A DNA stretch of 64,000 nucleotides from Thiothrix sp. (GCA_008015155.1 SSFA01000012.1:62001-126000), one strand, 5' to 3'. Counted from the first letter of the stretch, positions 26,350 through 34,931 are shown. A program made the numbers and translations. Notes: a model not told the origin generated them from the letters alone.

Positions 26350-27428
26350 CAGAGCTTTCCCCCTATGCTTGCCGCATAAGGCGAGTGCACCTCTGCCAGC
26401 GCGTTTTCAATTAAGGCACGGTCACGCTCTAGCTCGATGCGGAGTTCTTCTTCAGTGGGCAGATAGAGGCTATATTTACTGGCGAACAAATGCGGGTTTT
26501 CCCTCAATTGCGAGTATTTAGCAACCGCATGGTTACGCTCAGAACACAACAGCAAGCCCAGTGTCGGGTTATCGCCATCACCCCGATATTGCTCCTCAAA
26601 CACCCGCACATACATATCCATCTGCCCCACATCCTGATGGGGGAGCTTGCCTACTTTGAGATTAATCAACACAAAACACTTCAGCAAGTAATTGTAAAAC
26701 ACTAGGTCGACAAAAAAGTCTTCGCCTTCCACCCGCAAGTGTTTTTGCCGCGCAACAAAGGCAAAACCCTTGCCCAACTCCATAAGGAAGGCTTGTAACT
26801 GGTCAATCAAGCCTTGTTCCATATCCTTTTCATACAAATGCGCCCCCGCTGTTGCCCCCAGAAACTCCAACACATAAGGGTCTCGGATAAAATCACGCGG
26901 ATCAGGTGCGGCTTGTGCAGCAATCAACTGCTGGGCTTCCATTGCGACCCCAGCTTGATGTTCACCACTGGACAGCAAACGCTCATAAAACAAGGTGCTA
27001 ATCTGTCGGTCAAGGGCGCGGGTACTCCAGCCTTGGGTAATCGCTTCGTTGGCGTACCAATCACGGGCATGGATATTGTCAACCCGCAACAAATGGCGGT
27101 AATGTGTCCATGTTAATTTGGCACGCACTGAGTGCCAAATTGGGTATTCAAGATAAAAGGCACGCATATAACGCAGATTCCGCGCCTTGAAACCATCACC
27201 AAACTCTTTGCTGAGCTTACCGGAAAGGTATTGCAACGTTTGTTTGCCATATTCCGCCCGTGCAGCACCCTGCTGCTCATGCTCAACAATCAAACGCCCG
27301 ACATGCCAATAACAATGCAACATCCTGTCGTTAATGGTTTGCTGCACTTGCTGGTTAGCCGCTTGCAACAATTGGCGAATAGCTTCGTAGAGTTGCTCAG
27401 GTAAATGAGTCAATGGCTGATTACTCAT
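26349..27428 (-). CDS. DUF1016/YhcG-type PD-(D/E)xK nuclease-like protein
   Basis: The 359-residue protein matches the YhcG family. It has an N-terminal DUF1016 domain (QLLQAANQQVQQTINDRMLHCYWHVGRLI) and a C-terminal PD-(D/E)xK-like domain with FFVDLVFYNYLLKCFVLINLKVGK. The start at 27428 (ATG) is preferred over the tracked GTG because it forms TGATG with the hsdM stop. Members occur inside type I restriction operons and are thought to be accessory nucleases. The usual acidic residue of the (D/E)-x-K motif appears as N in INLK, so catalytic activity is in doubt. Confidence 0.88.
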   Translation of the reverse strand: MSNQPLTHLPEQLYEAIRQLLQAANQQVQQTINDRMLHCYWHVGRLIVEHEQQGAARAEYGKQTLQYLSGKLSKEFGDGFKARNLRYMRAFYLEYPIWHSVRAKLTWTHYRHLLRVDNIHARDWYANEAITQGWSTRALDRQISTLFYERLLSSGEHQAGVAMEAQQLIAAQAAPDPRDFIRDPYVLEFLGATAGAHLYEKDMEQGLIDQLQAFLMELGKGFAFVARQKHLRVEGEDFFVDLVFYNYLLKCFVLINLKVGKLPHQDVGQMDMYVRVFEEQYRGDGDNPTLGLLLCSERNHAVAKYSQLRENPHLFASKYSLYLPTEEELRIELERDRALIENALAEVHSPYAASIGGKL

Positions 27429-29644
27429 CACACCACTCCATCCAGCATCCGCGCAATTTCGGCTTCAAGGTCTTTGACTTCCTGCCCAATCACCGCCAAC
27501 GGGCGCGGGGCTTGGTACTCGTAGAAATGGCGGGTAAACGGGATTTCATAGCCGACCTTGGTCTTTTCAAAATCAATCCACGCATCCGCCCGGTACGGCA
27601 ACACCTCGCGCTTGAGGTAGGCATTACAGTGCTCCTTTACCAGCTCAATCAGTGCCTTTTTGCTGTCCTTGTCGTCATAACCTAGCGGCAAGGGCAATGG
27701 AGCATCTGGCGGCAACGGCACTTGTTCGGTATCGCGCAATTCCGGGTCTGGCTCAAACCCGCCAAGGCTTGCAATACAAGGTTTTGCTTGTGGGTCACGT
27801 TCCCCCAACGCATTCGGCAACAGCAGGGCTTTCAATAATGCTGCATCGGTTTTCACGTCTGCCTTGGCAAACGCAGCTTTCAGTTGCTTGCTGAATTCGG
27901 CACGATCCAACACCAACTGACCATCAGCAAACGCCGCTTTCATCCCCACCAGCACGGACAAAATGTCTGCCTGCCGTGCCTTGCCCGCCTCAATATCCGC
28001 TTGCCGCCCCAACAAATCCACGCGCTTGCCTGACAGGGGCAAACCGATGAAATAACTGCCTCGCATAAAACGCTGGAGACGTTCATCATCCACCCGAAAA
28101 TTCAAGCGTAACGGACGCTCCACCGTCAGTTTCAAATACGCAAAATCCTGATTGCGGAACACTTTGCTGACTTTCACCGCCTTTTCACCCGCCGCCAACA
28201 CACGGGTATCATCATCCTTGCAAGCATTGTAAATGCGGGTGATTTCTGCGATATGGTCGGGTTTGTTACCCTGCCCATTGCCGATTTCATTGCGCTTGTT
28301 GCCCAAGCTCTTTTTCATTTTGACGAAGAACTGGGTAGCGTTAATCAGTTGCACCTTGCCGCGCCGCGCTGGTGCTTTGTTATTACTCAAAATCCACACG
28401 TAAGTGTAAATCCCGGTGTTGTAAAACAACTGGTCGGGTAAGCCTACCACCGCCTCCAGCCAGTCATTTTCAATGATCCAGCGGCGGATATTGCTTTCAC
28501 CGCTACCCGCATCACCCGTAAACAGCGGCGAACCGTTGAACACCACCGCAATCCGCGCCCCATGATCCTTATCCGTCACTGGGCGCATCTTGGAAATCAT
28601 GTGCAGCAAAAACAATAACGCCCCGTCATTAATACGTGGCAAGCCTGCCCCAAACCGCCCATTGAAGCCGCCTTTTTCGTATTCGGCAGTCACATGCTTC
28701 TGCTGATTTTTCCACTCCACCCCAAACGGCGGATTCGCCAGCAGGTAATGGAATTTCTGGTTGGGATGCCCATCACCATCCACAAAATCACTGTCAGGTT
28801 TGGAACGCCCCGTACCTAAGGTATCGCCATACACGATGTTTTGGGTTGGCTCGTTCTTAATCATCAGGTCAGAACCGCAAATGGCGTAAGATTCGGCGTT
28901 GTACTCCTGCCCGAACAATTCGATCTTGGCTTTGCCGTTCAATGCTTTGATGAACTTTTCCGCTTCGGACAACATCCCGCCCGTCCCACACGTCGGGTCA
29001 TATACCGTGATAAGTTTGCCGTCAGCAAACGCAGTGCCTTGGTCGCCACCGCTGGCAAACACCAGATTCACCATCAGGTTGATGACTTCGCGGGGTGTGA
29101 AGTGATCCCCGGCTTCCTCATTCGCCTGCTCGTTGAAACGCCGCACCAAGTCCTCAAAGATGTAGCCCATTTCCAGATTGCTGAGGCGGTCGGGGTGCAA
29201 ATCCATATCGGCAAATGCCTTGACCACCTCGTATAGGCGGTTGGCATCTTCCATCTTGGTAATTTCCTTATCGAACTCGAACTTTTCCAGAATGCGCCGC
29301 GCCGTCAGCGAGAAACTGCTAATGAATTTATTGAGGTTGGTTTCCAACTTGTCCGCATCATCCAACAATTTCTTGAAGCTGAAATCGCTATTATTGTGGA
29401 AGGGAATACCTAGCTTTTTATTGATCGTTTCTTCCACCTTGGCGGGTGGCATGGACTGGTAAACGGGCTTAGCAAGTTCAGCTTTTACCTGTTCCCGCGT
29501 TGCCTCCAACACACAATCCAAACGGCGCAGTACCGTCATGGGGATCATGACCCGCCGGTATTGGGGAGGGCGGTAAGTCCCACGTAGCAATTCAGCAATT
29601 TTCCAGACAAGATCACTGTGGTTATTCAGGGTGTTTTCGGACAT
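27428..29644 (-). CDS. hsdM: Type I restriction enzyme, adenine methyltransferase subunit
   Basis: The 738-residue protein is the N6-adenine methyltransferase and assembly core of the type I enzyme. It starts with the HsdM helical domain (LVWKIAELLRGTYRPPQYRRVMIPM). The SAM motif VYDPTCGTGGML follows, then the catalytic NPPF in LLANPPFGVEW. It is longer than the classic K-12 type because of an extended C-terminal region. It heads the hsdM-DUF1016-hsdS-DNA-binding-doc-hsdR operon, in which nearly every junction overlaps. Confidence 0.95.
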   Translation of the reverse strand: MSENTLNNHSDLVWKIAELLRGTYRPPQYRRVMIPMTVLRRLDCVLEATREQVKAELAKPVYQSMPPAKVEETINKKLGIPFHNNSDFSFKKLLDDADKLETNLNKFISSFSLTARRILEKFEFDKEITKMEDANRLYEVVKAFADMDLHPDRLSNLEMGYIFEDLVRRFNEQANEEAGDHFTPREVINLMVNLVFASGGDQGTAFADGKLITVYDPTCGTGGMLSEAEKFIKALNGKAKIELFGQEYNAESYAICGSDLMIKNEPTQNIVYGDTLGTGRSKPDSDFVDGDGHPNQKFHYLLANPPFGVEWKNQQKHVTAEYEKGGFNGRFGAGLPRINDGALLFLLHMISKMRPVTDKDHGARIAVVFNGSPLFTGDAGSGESNIRRWIIENDWLEAVVGLPDQLFYNTGIYTYVWILSNNKAPARRGKVQLINATQFFVKMKKSLGNKRNEIGNGQGNKPDHIAEITRIYNACKDDDTRVLAAGEKAVKVSKVFRNQDFAYLKLTVERPLRLNFRVDDERLQRFMRGSYFIGLPLSGKRVDLLGRQADIEAGKARQADILSVLVGMKAAFADGQLVLDRAEFSKQLKAAFAKADVKTDAALLKALLLPNALGERDPQAKPCIASLGGFEPDPELRDTEQVPLPPDAPLPLPLGYDDKDSKKALIELVKEHCNAYLKREVLPYRADAWIDFEKTKVGYEIPFTRHFYEYQAPRPLAVIGQEVKDLEAEIARMLDGVV

Positions 29645-29753
29645 AGGGTAAAAGTTAAAATGAAAGAGGCTCTTATATACGCGATTGCAAACTAAAATGC
29701 AGTAGCTACAAAATCGGCTTTTACCGTTATGAATAACTTTTTATGGCTTAGAT

Positions 29754-30282
29754 TTATTTAACCATCACCAATAAGCGCCCTGCATATTCGCGCTGTTCAG
29801 GCAGAATCGCCCCATCCTCTGTACCATCTAGGTTAAACCGCTGTCCACTTTGACCGATTTTCAATAAATAACTGCGTTGGTGGGTGTGCCTATACAACAG
29901 CTTTTGTACCACGCGCTTAGAAGCACTGGGCTGCTGAGCAGCAACTAGTTGGAAGATTTGCCGTTCAATACCCAGTGCTAAGGGTTGCTGCTCACGCCAC
30001 ACCACAAAGGCATTCAGCACCGCGTTCAAGCTGTCCAGCCGTATATTCAGAGGGGGCGACTAAAGGCTTTTTAGGGGCAGGTTTGTGCGGTTTAGTCGGC
30101 TTTTTCGTGGGTACTTTAGCCTTAGGCTTAGCTAATGCAGTGGCCTGCACTTGCTCACGTTTGATGATGCGTTTGTTGCCCCGTGAAATGGTCTTAGTTT
30201 CTTGATTGAGTGTAGGGGCTTGTTCTGTAGTGGGAGCAATCTTGGGCTTAATGCTCAGGGTTTTGCGTGGTTGATCGTTCAT
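29754..30282 (-). pseudogene. ProQ/FinO-domain RNA chaperone split by a frameshift
   Basis: Two overlapping ORFs make up one gene. The first (29992-30282) encodes a lysine/proline-rich basic region typical of the flexible arm of FinO/ProQ proteins. The second (29754-30029) encodes the FinO domain itself, with LNAFVVWREQQPLALGIERQIFQLV and HTHQRSYLLKIGQSGQRFNLDG. The frames change near a run of five C on the coding strand (about 30050-30055, GTCGCCCCCTCTG). FinO-type proteins bind stem-loop RNAs and assist antisense pairing, which would suit an element with an antisense-type leader RNA. A sequencing error or programmed frameshift is also possible. Confidence 0.75.
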
Positions 30283-30311
30283 GCTTAACGGTTTCCTTCA
30301 TACCTTGTGCT
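30253..30311 (-). repeat. 59-bp duplicated translation-start module, copy 1
   Basis: The segment from the ribosome-binding region through the first codons (M-D-Q-RKTLS) of the FinO-type gene matches 30474-30532 at 53 of 59 positions. It gives the FinO-type protein and the upstream 72-residue protein nearly the same N-terminus. Confidence 0.75.
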
Positions 30312-30503
30312 ATGAGTCTTTCTTAACTGCCAAACTATACAGCCCGTCCAATGGGGTAGCACATCGCCCCCAACTGAACACCATCCGTTCTGGTAATGCT
30401 CACAGGTTCTACAAGGTTGCTGTGTCGGGTTCAGTGCGGCTTTTTGCTTACTAGACACAAGGTTTTGTTGAGTGCTCAGGGTTTTGCGTGATTGATCAGT
30501 CAT
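30285..30503 (-). CDS. Small cysteine-rich protein (72 aa)
   Basis: The product begins MTDQSRKTLSTQQNL and has the spacing C-x2-C-x6-C followed later by one more cysteine (CRTCEHYQNGWCSVGG), suggesting a metal site. Its start region is a duplicate of that of the next gene, from which it is separated by 2 bp. No family recognised; small zinc-ribbon-like proteins are common in such islands. Confidence 0.55.
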   Translation of the reverse strand: MTDQSRKTLSTQQNLVSSKQKAALNPTQQPCRTCEHYQNGWCSVGGDVLPHWTGCIVWQLRKTHSTRYEGNR

Positions 30504-30532
30504 GCTTAACGGCTACCTTCATACGTTGTGCT
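30474..30532 (-). repeat. 59-bp duplicated translation-start module, copy 2
   Basis: Partner of 30253-30311, spanning the start of the 72-residue cysteine-rich gene and its ribosome-binding region. Confidence 0.75.
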
Positions 30533-30651
30533 CAGTTTAGCAGAACTCAATACGGGAAAATCCCGTATTTGAACCACTCCTACCAAAGTGAGAAAAACTC
30601 ACTTCGTTGAATACCCCAAATGTGGGGGATTTGACTGGCTGTAAAAAGCTG

Positions 30652-30942
30652 TTATTTCTCAGAACCACCTGCATTCAACCGCTTAAAATACTCTTCAGCC
30701 GTCAGTGGATTTCCCTGTTTGTCTCGAAATAAATGAACACTGGGTTTATTGACTAACATAATGATAGTCCAGCCATTAATATCCACCGTGCTATTCGGAT
30801 TGATAGCTGTGCTTTTAGGTATTGTTAGACAAGAGCGCTGAATCCTTCGCTGACGTAACAGCCAAGCCGCTCGCATTCGCCTTAGCCAAAACCAATACTT
30901 CGGGATTCGCCATCCTTGATTAGACCTCATTGTCTTAGTCAC
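30652..30942 (-). CDS. Hypothetical basic protein (96 aa)
   Basis: The product begins MTKTMRSNQGWRIPKYWFW and has an arginine/tryptophan-rich first half. The GTG at 30942 has AGAGG about 7 bases upstream, so it may be the true start; an ATG lies four codons later. No family is recognised. Basic and aromatic content fits a nucleic-acid-binding role, but nothing more can be claimed. Confidence 0.45.
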   Translation of the reverse strand: MTKTMRSNQGWRIPKYWFWLRRMRAAWLLRQRRIQRSCLTIPKSTAINPNSTVDINGWTIIMLVNKPSVHLFRDKQGNPLTAEEYFKRLNAGGSEK

Positions 30943-31420
30943 TAAAGTACCTCTTATTGTGGTTGACTATCTCTCAGGGTGAATAAGTGGGTGTGGCTCA
31001 CTTACTTAAATCTATTGCCTATTATCGTTACCCAGCGTTACTCCCCACCAAGAACTCCCTGCAATGCCGCTGGCGTTTACTTGGATACCTGATCTATGAG
31101 GCTATAAGTGACCACCCAGCCCCTACTTCATGGTGTCAATACAGACAACAACGGGTTTGCATTTTATGCAGACGTACCCCAACCCTTCTGATAGTCCAGA
31201 CAGAGAGATGTTTTTACGCTTTCTTTAGTAATACCACAAAAAAGGTTAATTAAAAATCTCAGCCAATAAAGCACTTTGTATAACTTGACCTAAGCTAGAC
31301 ATTCTTGAAAACAAGGGCAAGTTGTCTAAGTTGTCCAACTAGGCATAACTAGCTTCATTAAGCTATTCAGGGTGGACAACTTGGACAAGTTGGACAACTT
31401 TCTCAGTGTGTGTACCTTGG
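30943..31420. other. Gene-poor 480-bp stretch next to the repA repeats
   Basis: A plus-strand ORF (30987-31253) starts with GTG, has no recognisable family and runs against all neighbours, so it is not called. The right part (31311-31430) contains repeated GGACAACTT boxes and their inverse complements and is a candidate origin region. Confidence 0.45.
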
Positions 31421-31430
31421 TCAAGTTGTT
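31311..31430. repeat. Iteron-like boxes and 64-bp repeat copy 1 (possible origin)
   Basis: Three tandem 9-mers (GGACAACTT, GGACAAGTT, GGACAACTT) at about 31374-31400 lie within a 64-bp segment (31367-31430) that recurs at 31751-31814 with one mismatch. Two inverted boxes (AAGTTGTCT, AAGTTGTCC) lie at about 31318-31337. Such iterons near a repA-type gene often mark a replication origin. Confidence 0.55.
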
Positions 31431-31672
31431 AAAGCATCTCTATTCATCACCGCTAATTGCACGGCTGTGATACGTTCAAGCCCTCCCTCATACTCGATTA
31501 AAGCGGCTCGCTCCTCAATAGCCTCTAAACTATCTTCAGATAGATTCAGATCTACCTTGGTACTCAGTAGTGTGATTAGCATCATTTTATGATATTGGAA
31601 GCCTTCCAACAGGTCAGCAGTGACGATGCCCCTAGCTGCTTTGACTTGCAGGCGGTCGCCAATGACCGCCAA
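31421..31672 (-). CDS. Hypothetical protein with TTG start downstream of repA (83 aa)
   Basis: The ORF reads MAVIGDRLQVKAARGIVTADL and ends inside the 64-bp repeat. The start would be TTG and no strong ribosome-binding site is visible. No family is recognised. It may be a decayed small gene trapped between two repeat copies. Confidence 0.35.
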   Translation of the reverse strand: MAVIGDRLQVKAARGIVTADLLEGFQYHKMMLITLLSTKVDLNLSEDSLEAIEERAALIEYEGGLERITAVQLAVMNRDALTT

Positions 31673-31716
31673 GCAAATACTCAGCCGCTGGCACTAATGC
31701 ACCAGCTCAGCTAAGG

Positions 31717-32868
31717 TCATAACTCAAACTCTTCAATCTGATTTTCTAGCTCAGGGTGGACAACTTGGACAAGTTGGACAACTTTCTCCGTGTGTGTACC
31801 TTGGTCAAGTTGTTGAGGAAAAAACCATTCCGTCTTAGCATCACCGCGCCTTTTTCGGTGGAGAATACCTAAAATTTTCTTAGCACGGCGTAAAGCTTTG
31901 TCACTTAAGCCTAAATTATCGGCCTCTTCGTCAATATCTGCCTTCAAACGTGCACCCGTGGCTAGATACCGCTTCAAAAATGCCTCAGCTTCTCCCTGTA
32001 CGCTCGTCAGATCATTAGTTTTTTCTGGTTTAATAAAGGCTTGTAGGTCATCCCCTTGAAGTTTTTCACCCCAAATAATGCCAGCGGTTTTTATGATTAG
32101 TTGATGGTCTGGAAAAACCGCCTCCTTGCTTTCAATTTCATAAAGAAACCCTTCTTCGGCCTCGGATAGATTAGTGTCCCCTTTGAAAAATACCCGCTCC
32201 CCTTCGGCATTGGGTGGTTTGATGGCATACCAAATCATACGAGCGACTTGTAGAAAAGCAGAACTACCTATAATTCGCTCGCCCAAATTACCAGCCTCCC
32301 CCACTGACTTTCTAAAGTGTGTAATCCCTAACACGGCCATCCCATAGCGCTGAGCGATCTCAATCACAGGCGCAAGTGACATCCTCACCTCTAAAGCATT
32401 GTTCATATCTTTAGAGACACTAACGATAGGATCAATAATTAATAAGGCAGGCTTTTTGGGCATTTGCTCAATAGACTGAATTAAGAGCGGCATATCGACT
32501 GAAGGATTAAACGGCTGGTGCTGATTAGCACTCACCGTGTTGCCGACAAAATAGAAGTTGGATTCTTTTCCACCGGCTGCCACAAAACGCGGCTTGATGG
32601 TATCGTCTAAATCATCCTCACTTGTCCAAAAAATCACAGGGCTTTGCTCGGCCTTAGTCCCATCTGGAAATAAGCCACCACTAGTCACAGTCGCCGCTAT
32701 ATCGAGCGCTAACAAAGTTTTACCTGTTTTGGGTGCACCCACTAACAAGGTTAATTTATGCTTAGGTAGGTACTCATTCCACACCCACTCGACGGGTCTA
32801 GGTACAACAGATGTGCAATTAATTAACTTTACATGGTCGACCACCGGATTCATTGCATATTCTTTCAT
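31717..32868 (-). CDS. RepA-like RecA-fold ATPase (AAA_25 type)
   Basis: The protein (383 residues from the ATG at 32868) has Walker A GAPKTGKTLLALDIAA and Walker B LLIIDPIVSVS, as in plasmid RepA-type hexameric helicases and AAA_25 proteins of P4-like satellites. The ATG at 32868 overlaps the Toprim gene stop as ATGA and has GGAG 8 bases upstream, better than the tracked 32874. The last 20 residues (VVQLVQVVHPEL) are encoded by the iteron-like repeat. With the Toprim protein it forms a helicase-primase replication pair. Confidence 0.83.
   Translation of the reverse strand: MKEYAMNPVVDHVKLINCTSVVPRPVEWVWNEYLPKHKLTLLVGAPKTGKTLLALDIAATVTSGGLFPDGTKAEQSPVIFWTSEDDLDDTIKPRFVAAGGKESNFYFVGNTVSANQHQPFNPSVDMPLLIQSIEQMPKKPALLIIDPIVSVSKDMNNALEVRMSLAPVIEIAQRYGMAVLGITHFRKSVGEAGNLGERIIGSSAFLQVARMIWYAIKPPNAEGERVFFKGDTNLSEAEEGFLYEIESKEAVFPDHQLIIKTAGIIWGEKLQGDDLQAFIKPEKTNDLTSVQGEAEAFLKRYLATGARLKADIDEEADNLGLSDKALRRAKKILGILHRKRRGDAKTEWFFPQQLDQGTHTEKVVQLVQVVHPELENQIEEFEL
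31751..31814. repeat. 64-bp repeat copy 2, inside the 3' end of repA
   Basis: This copy matches 31367-31430 at 63 of 64 bases and forms the coding sequence for the C-terminal residues of the RepA-like protein. Confidence 0.85.
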
Positions 32869-33845
32869 GGGCATACTCCACCAGACTCTATAAACCAGTC
32901 ATTCCAATCTGTACCTTGGGAGTCGTGGGCGAACTCAGGCAACAGTACCCAACCTGAGACCATCCGCGCTGCTTGTTCGGCTTTGTCTTTGCCAATATTT
33001 CCTACTGAGTTATAGCGGTCATTATCCGCTGCAAACACGAGTCGTGCGGTTGGATAAGCCTGACGCAGTGCCAAACCTACAGGGAGCAAATTCCCTGCAT
33101 TCATGGCGGCAACCGTGGCGCTTTGTTTCCACTGGTACACGGTGCAGGCGGTGGCTAACCCTTCACAGATATAAATAGTGGTGCTTTGCTCCAAGTCACC
33201 CAAGGTATGAAATACACCTTTAGTACGCCCACCGGATAAGAAGAACTTGCCGCCATCGGGTTTGATAAATTGCAGTGAATGCAATACGCCCTCACTATCG
33301 CGTAGTTCGGCTAAGACGCTGCCCTTGTAGACCTTCAACGTTTGCGCCGGAATCTGCTTGCGCATTAAGTAGGGATGATTCGGTTCAGCCGATACAGCTT
33401 GCGCCAAAATAGTACGTGCTTTGATAGCGGCCTGTGCTTGTGCTTGCTGTGTTTCGGTTTGGCGTTGTAGGCGGGCTTGATGGTATTGTTGCTTAAGTGC
33501 CTCACGTTCTGAATCATTGAGTTGTTTGCTAGGCTTCGCGCACCATGTATAAGACTCTCCCGTTTTCCACGAACCCACCCCACCCGCTGCCACCGGGTAG
33601 CTAAAGTATGAATAAAAACCATTTAGAGACCCGCGTTTATCACCCTCTACGTAAAAACGATGAATTTTGCCATCAGCCTCAACCACAGGAATGATCAGGC
33701 CACGGCTAGCCGCAAAGTCTTTAAAAGCTTCCACAGCCGCATAATTGCTTGTAAAATCAGGCTTCGATGTTTGAATATACTGTTTTTTAGAGCCGCCCCC
33801 ATCAGGCGGCTTTTTTGTGGGGTCACTCCCTTTCTTAAGAACCAT
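32865..33845 (-). CDS. Toprim-domain primase-like protein of a mobile element
   Basis: The start at 33845 (MVLKKGSDPTKKP) overlaps the alpA stop as TAATG and replaces the tracked 33878. The 326-residue protein matches the Toprim-type phage/plasmid primase group: an N-terminal part with NHPYLMRKQI and the Toprim core with TTIYICEGLATACTVYQW (acidic E) and RLVFAADNDRYNSVG (D-x-D). It should synthesise primers or act with the RepA-like ATPase at the element's origin. Confidence 0.82.
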   Translation of the reverse strand: MVLKKGSDPTKKPPDGGGSKKQYIQTSKPDFTSNYAAVEAFKDFAASRGLIIPVVEADGKIHRFYVEGDKRGSLNGFYSYFSYPVAAGGVGSWKTGESYTWCAKPSKQLNDSEREALKQQYHQARLQRQTETQQAQAQAAIKARTILAQAVSAEPNHPYLMRKQIPAQTLKVYKGSVLAELRDSEGVLHSLQFIKPDGGKFFLSGGRTKGVFHTLGDLEQSTTIYICEGLATACTVYQWKQSATVAAMNAGNLLPVGLALRQAYPTARLVFAADNDRYNSVGNIGKDKAEQAARMVSGWVLLPEFAHDSQGTDWNDWFIESGGVCP

Positions 33846-34075
33846 TATTGTGCACCCTGCTTGCACTGCTCCAGCCAACTATTGACAGCATTCAGCGACC
33901 ATGCTCGCGCACGAATACCGATAGAAAACCCCGCCGGAAAACGCCCAGCTTTGATTTCTCGATAAATAGAGGTTTTGGATTTGCCCGTTAGTTGAACCAC
34001 TTCGGGCAATTTGACTGCACGATCTTGAGCGGATAGTGCGGGGATGGTTTGACTTGCTTTGCTTTGATTCGCCAT
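33845..34075 (-). CDS. AlpA-family transcriptional regulator
   Basis: The 76-residue protein has the AlpA/MerR-like helix-turn-helix pattern VKLPEVVQLTGKSKTSIYREIKAGRFPAG followed by RARAWSLNAVNSWLEQ. AlpA-type proteins activate excision or early genes in P4-like and other integrative elements. It heads the alpA-Toprim-repA set by overlapping codons and may control the operator-like sites on the island. Confidence 0.9.
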   Translation of the reverse strand: MANQSKASQTIPALSAQDRAVKLPEVVQLTGKSKTSIYREIKAGRFPAGFSIGIRARAWSLNAVNSWLEQCKQGAQ

Positions 34076-34168
34076 TGTTGTGTACTCCGTGGTACTTCGT
34101 TTTCAATGGCTTTGGATTTAATGACAACTACATCATGGGGGTGCAATGGGGGGGGAGAAATATTTTTG

Positions 34169-34894
34169 TTATTTTTTTAATGTTCTCCGATCAATGCCTC
34201 GAACTTTTGGGTCTCTTTCTCTGCATCTATCCCTAAAAATATTTTTAGTCATACCAACTTTTATTGCGGCAGCTTCGTAAGCTTGAATAACCTCATCAGG
34301 GAGCGGTTTAGCAGTATCTATTTTATGCTGTGCTTCATAATCCCTCATCCACTCATGCTGTTCTGTTGGTTTTCCTTTTAAATCTAAAGATTGCTCCCTT
34401 AGCGGGAATAAAACTGCCCTATCTATTTTGCCTTCTAAATCCTCACGCAACAAATACAAGGATTCAATCGAAAGCCTATAGCTTCCGCCTACTTTGAAGT
34501 GATTCGGATATGACTTAATTACACGTGAGTCTAGCCCATATTCTTTGGCAACATCCTGTTCAGAGGCCAGCCTAAACAACTCACCATCAACAATAAAATC
34601 ACTCCACTCTAGTTCCTCACCACCAGAACCTATCAATCGCTCAATACATTCATCTGTTAAAAAGAACCAGCCTCCAGCTCCAGATTCTTCATCATAGACC
34701 CACTGTCCTTCCCGCCACCAATAACCTATTTGACCATTGCCAGCATCGCCAATTGCACGAACTGCAACCTTCGCCCCGACCCGAATCAACTCCTTAAGGG
34801 ACAAACACAAATCAGGTTCATCACCTAAGTCGTCCGCTTGGAGTTTTGCAAACTTAGTCAGACTTAAAAAATCTTTACGCTCGTAGACAGGCAT
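34169..34894 (-). CDS. Hypothetical island protein (241 aa)
   Basis: The product begins MPVYERKDFLSLTKFAKLQA and is acidic in its first half. It ends with KPLPDEVIQAYEAAAIKVGMTKNIFRDRCRERDPKVRG, a basic tail possibly binding DNA. The ATG at 34894 has GGGGGT upstream. It is the first island gene from the right edge and follows a hairpin leader with a TATAAT box. No family recognised. Confidence 0.6.
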   Translation of the reverse strand: MPVYERKDFLSLTKFAKLQADDLGDEPDLCLSLKELIRVGAKVAVRAIGDAGNGQIGYWWREGQWVYDEESGAGGWFFLTDECIERLIGSGGEELEWSDFIVDGELFRLASEQDVAKEYGLDSRVIKSYPNHFKVGGSYRLSIESLYLLREDLEGKIDRAVLFPLREQSLDLKGKPTEQHEWMRDYEAQHKIDTAKPLPDEVIQAYEAAAIKVGMTKNIFRDRCRERDPKVRGIDRRTLKK

Positions 34895-34931
34895 CAATAC
34901 CCCCCTTCACAGTGTAACCTCCAAAGAAAAT

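Noticed and set aside
30987-31253. Plus-strand ORF of 88 aa in the gene-poor stretch
   Set aside because: GTG start, no ribosome-binding site, opposite strand to all neighbours and low-information sequence.
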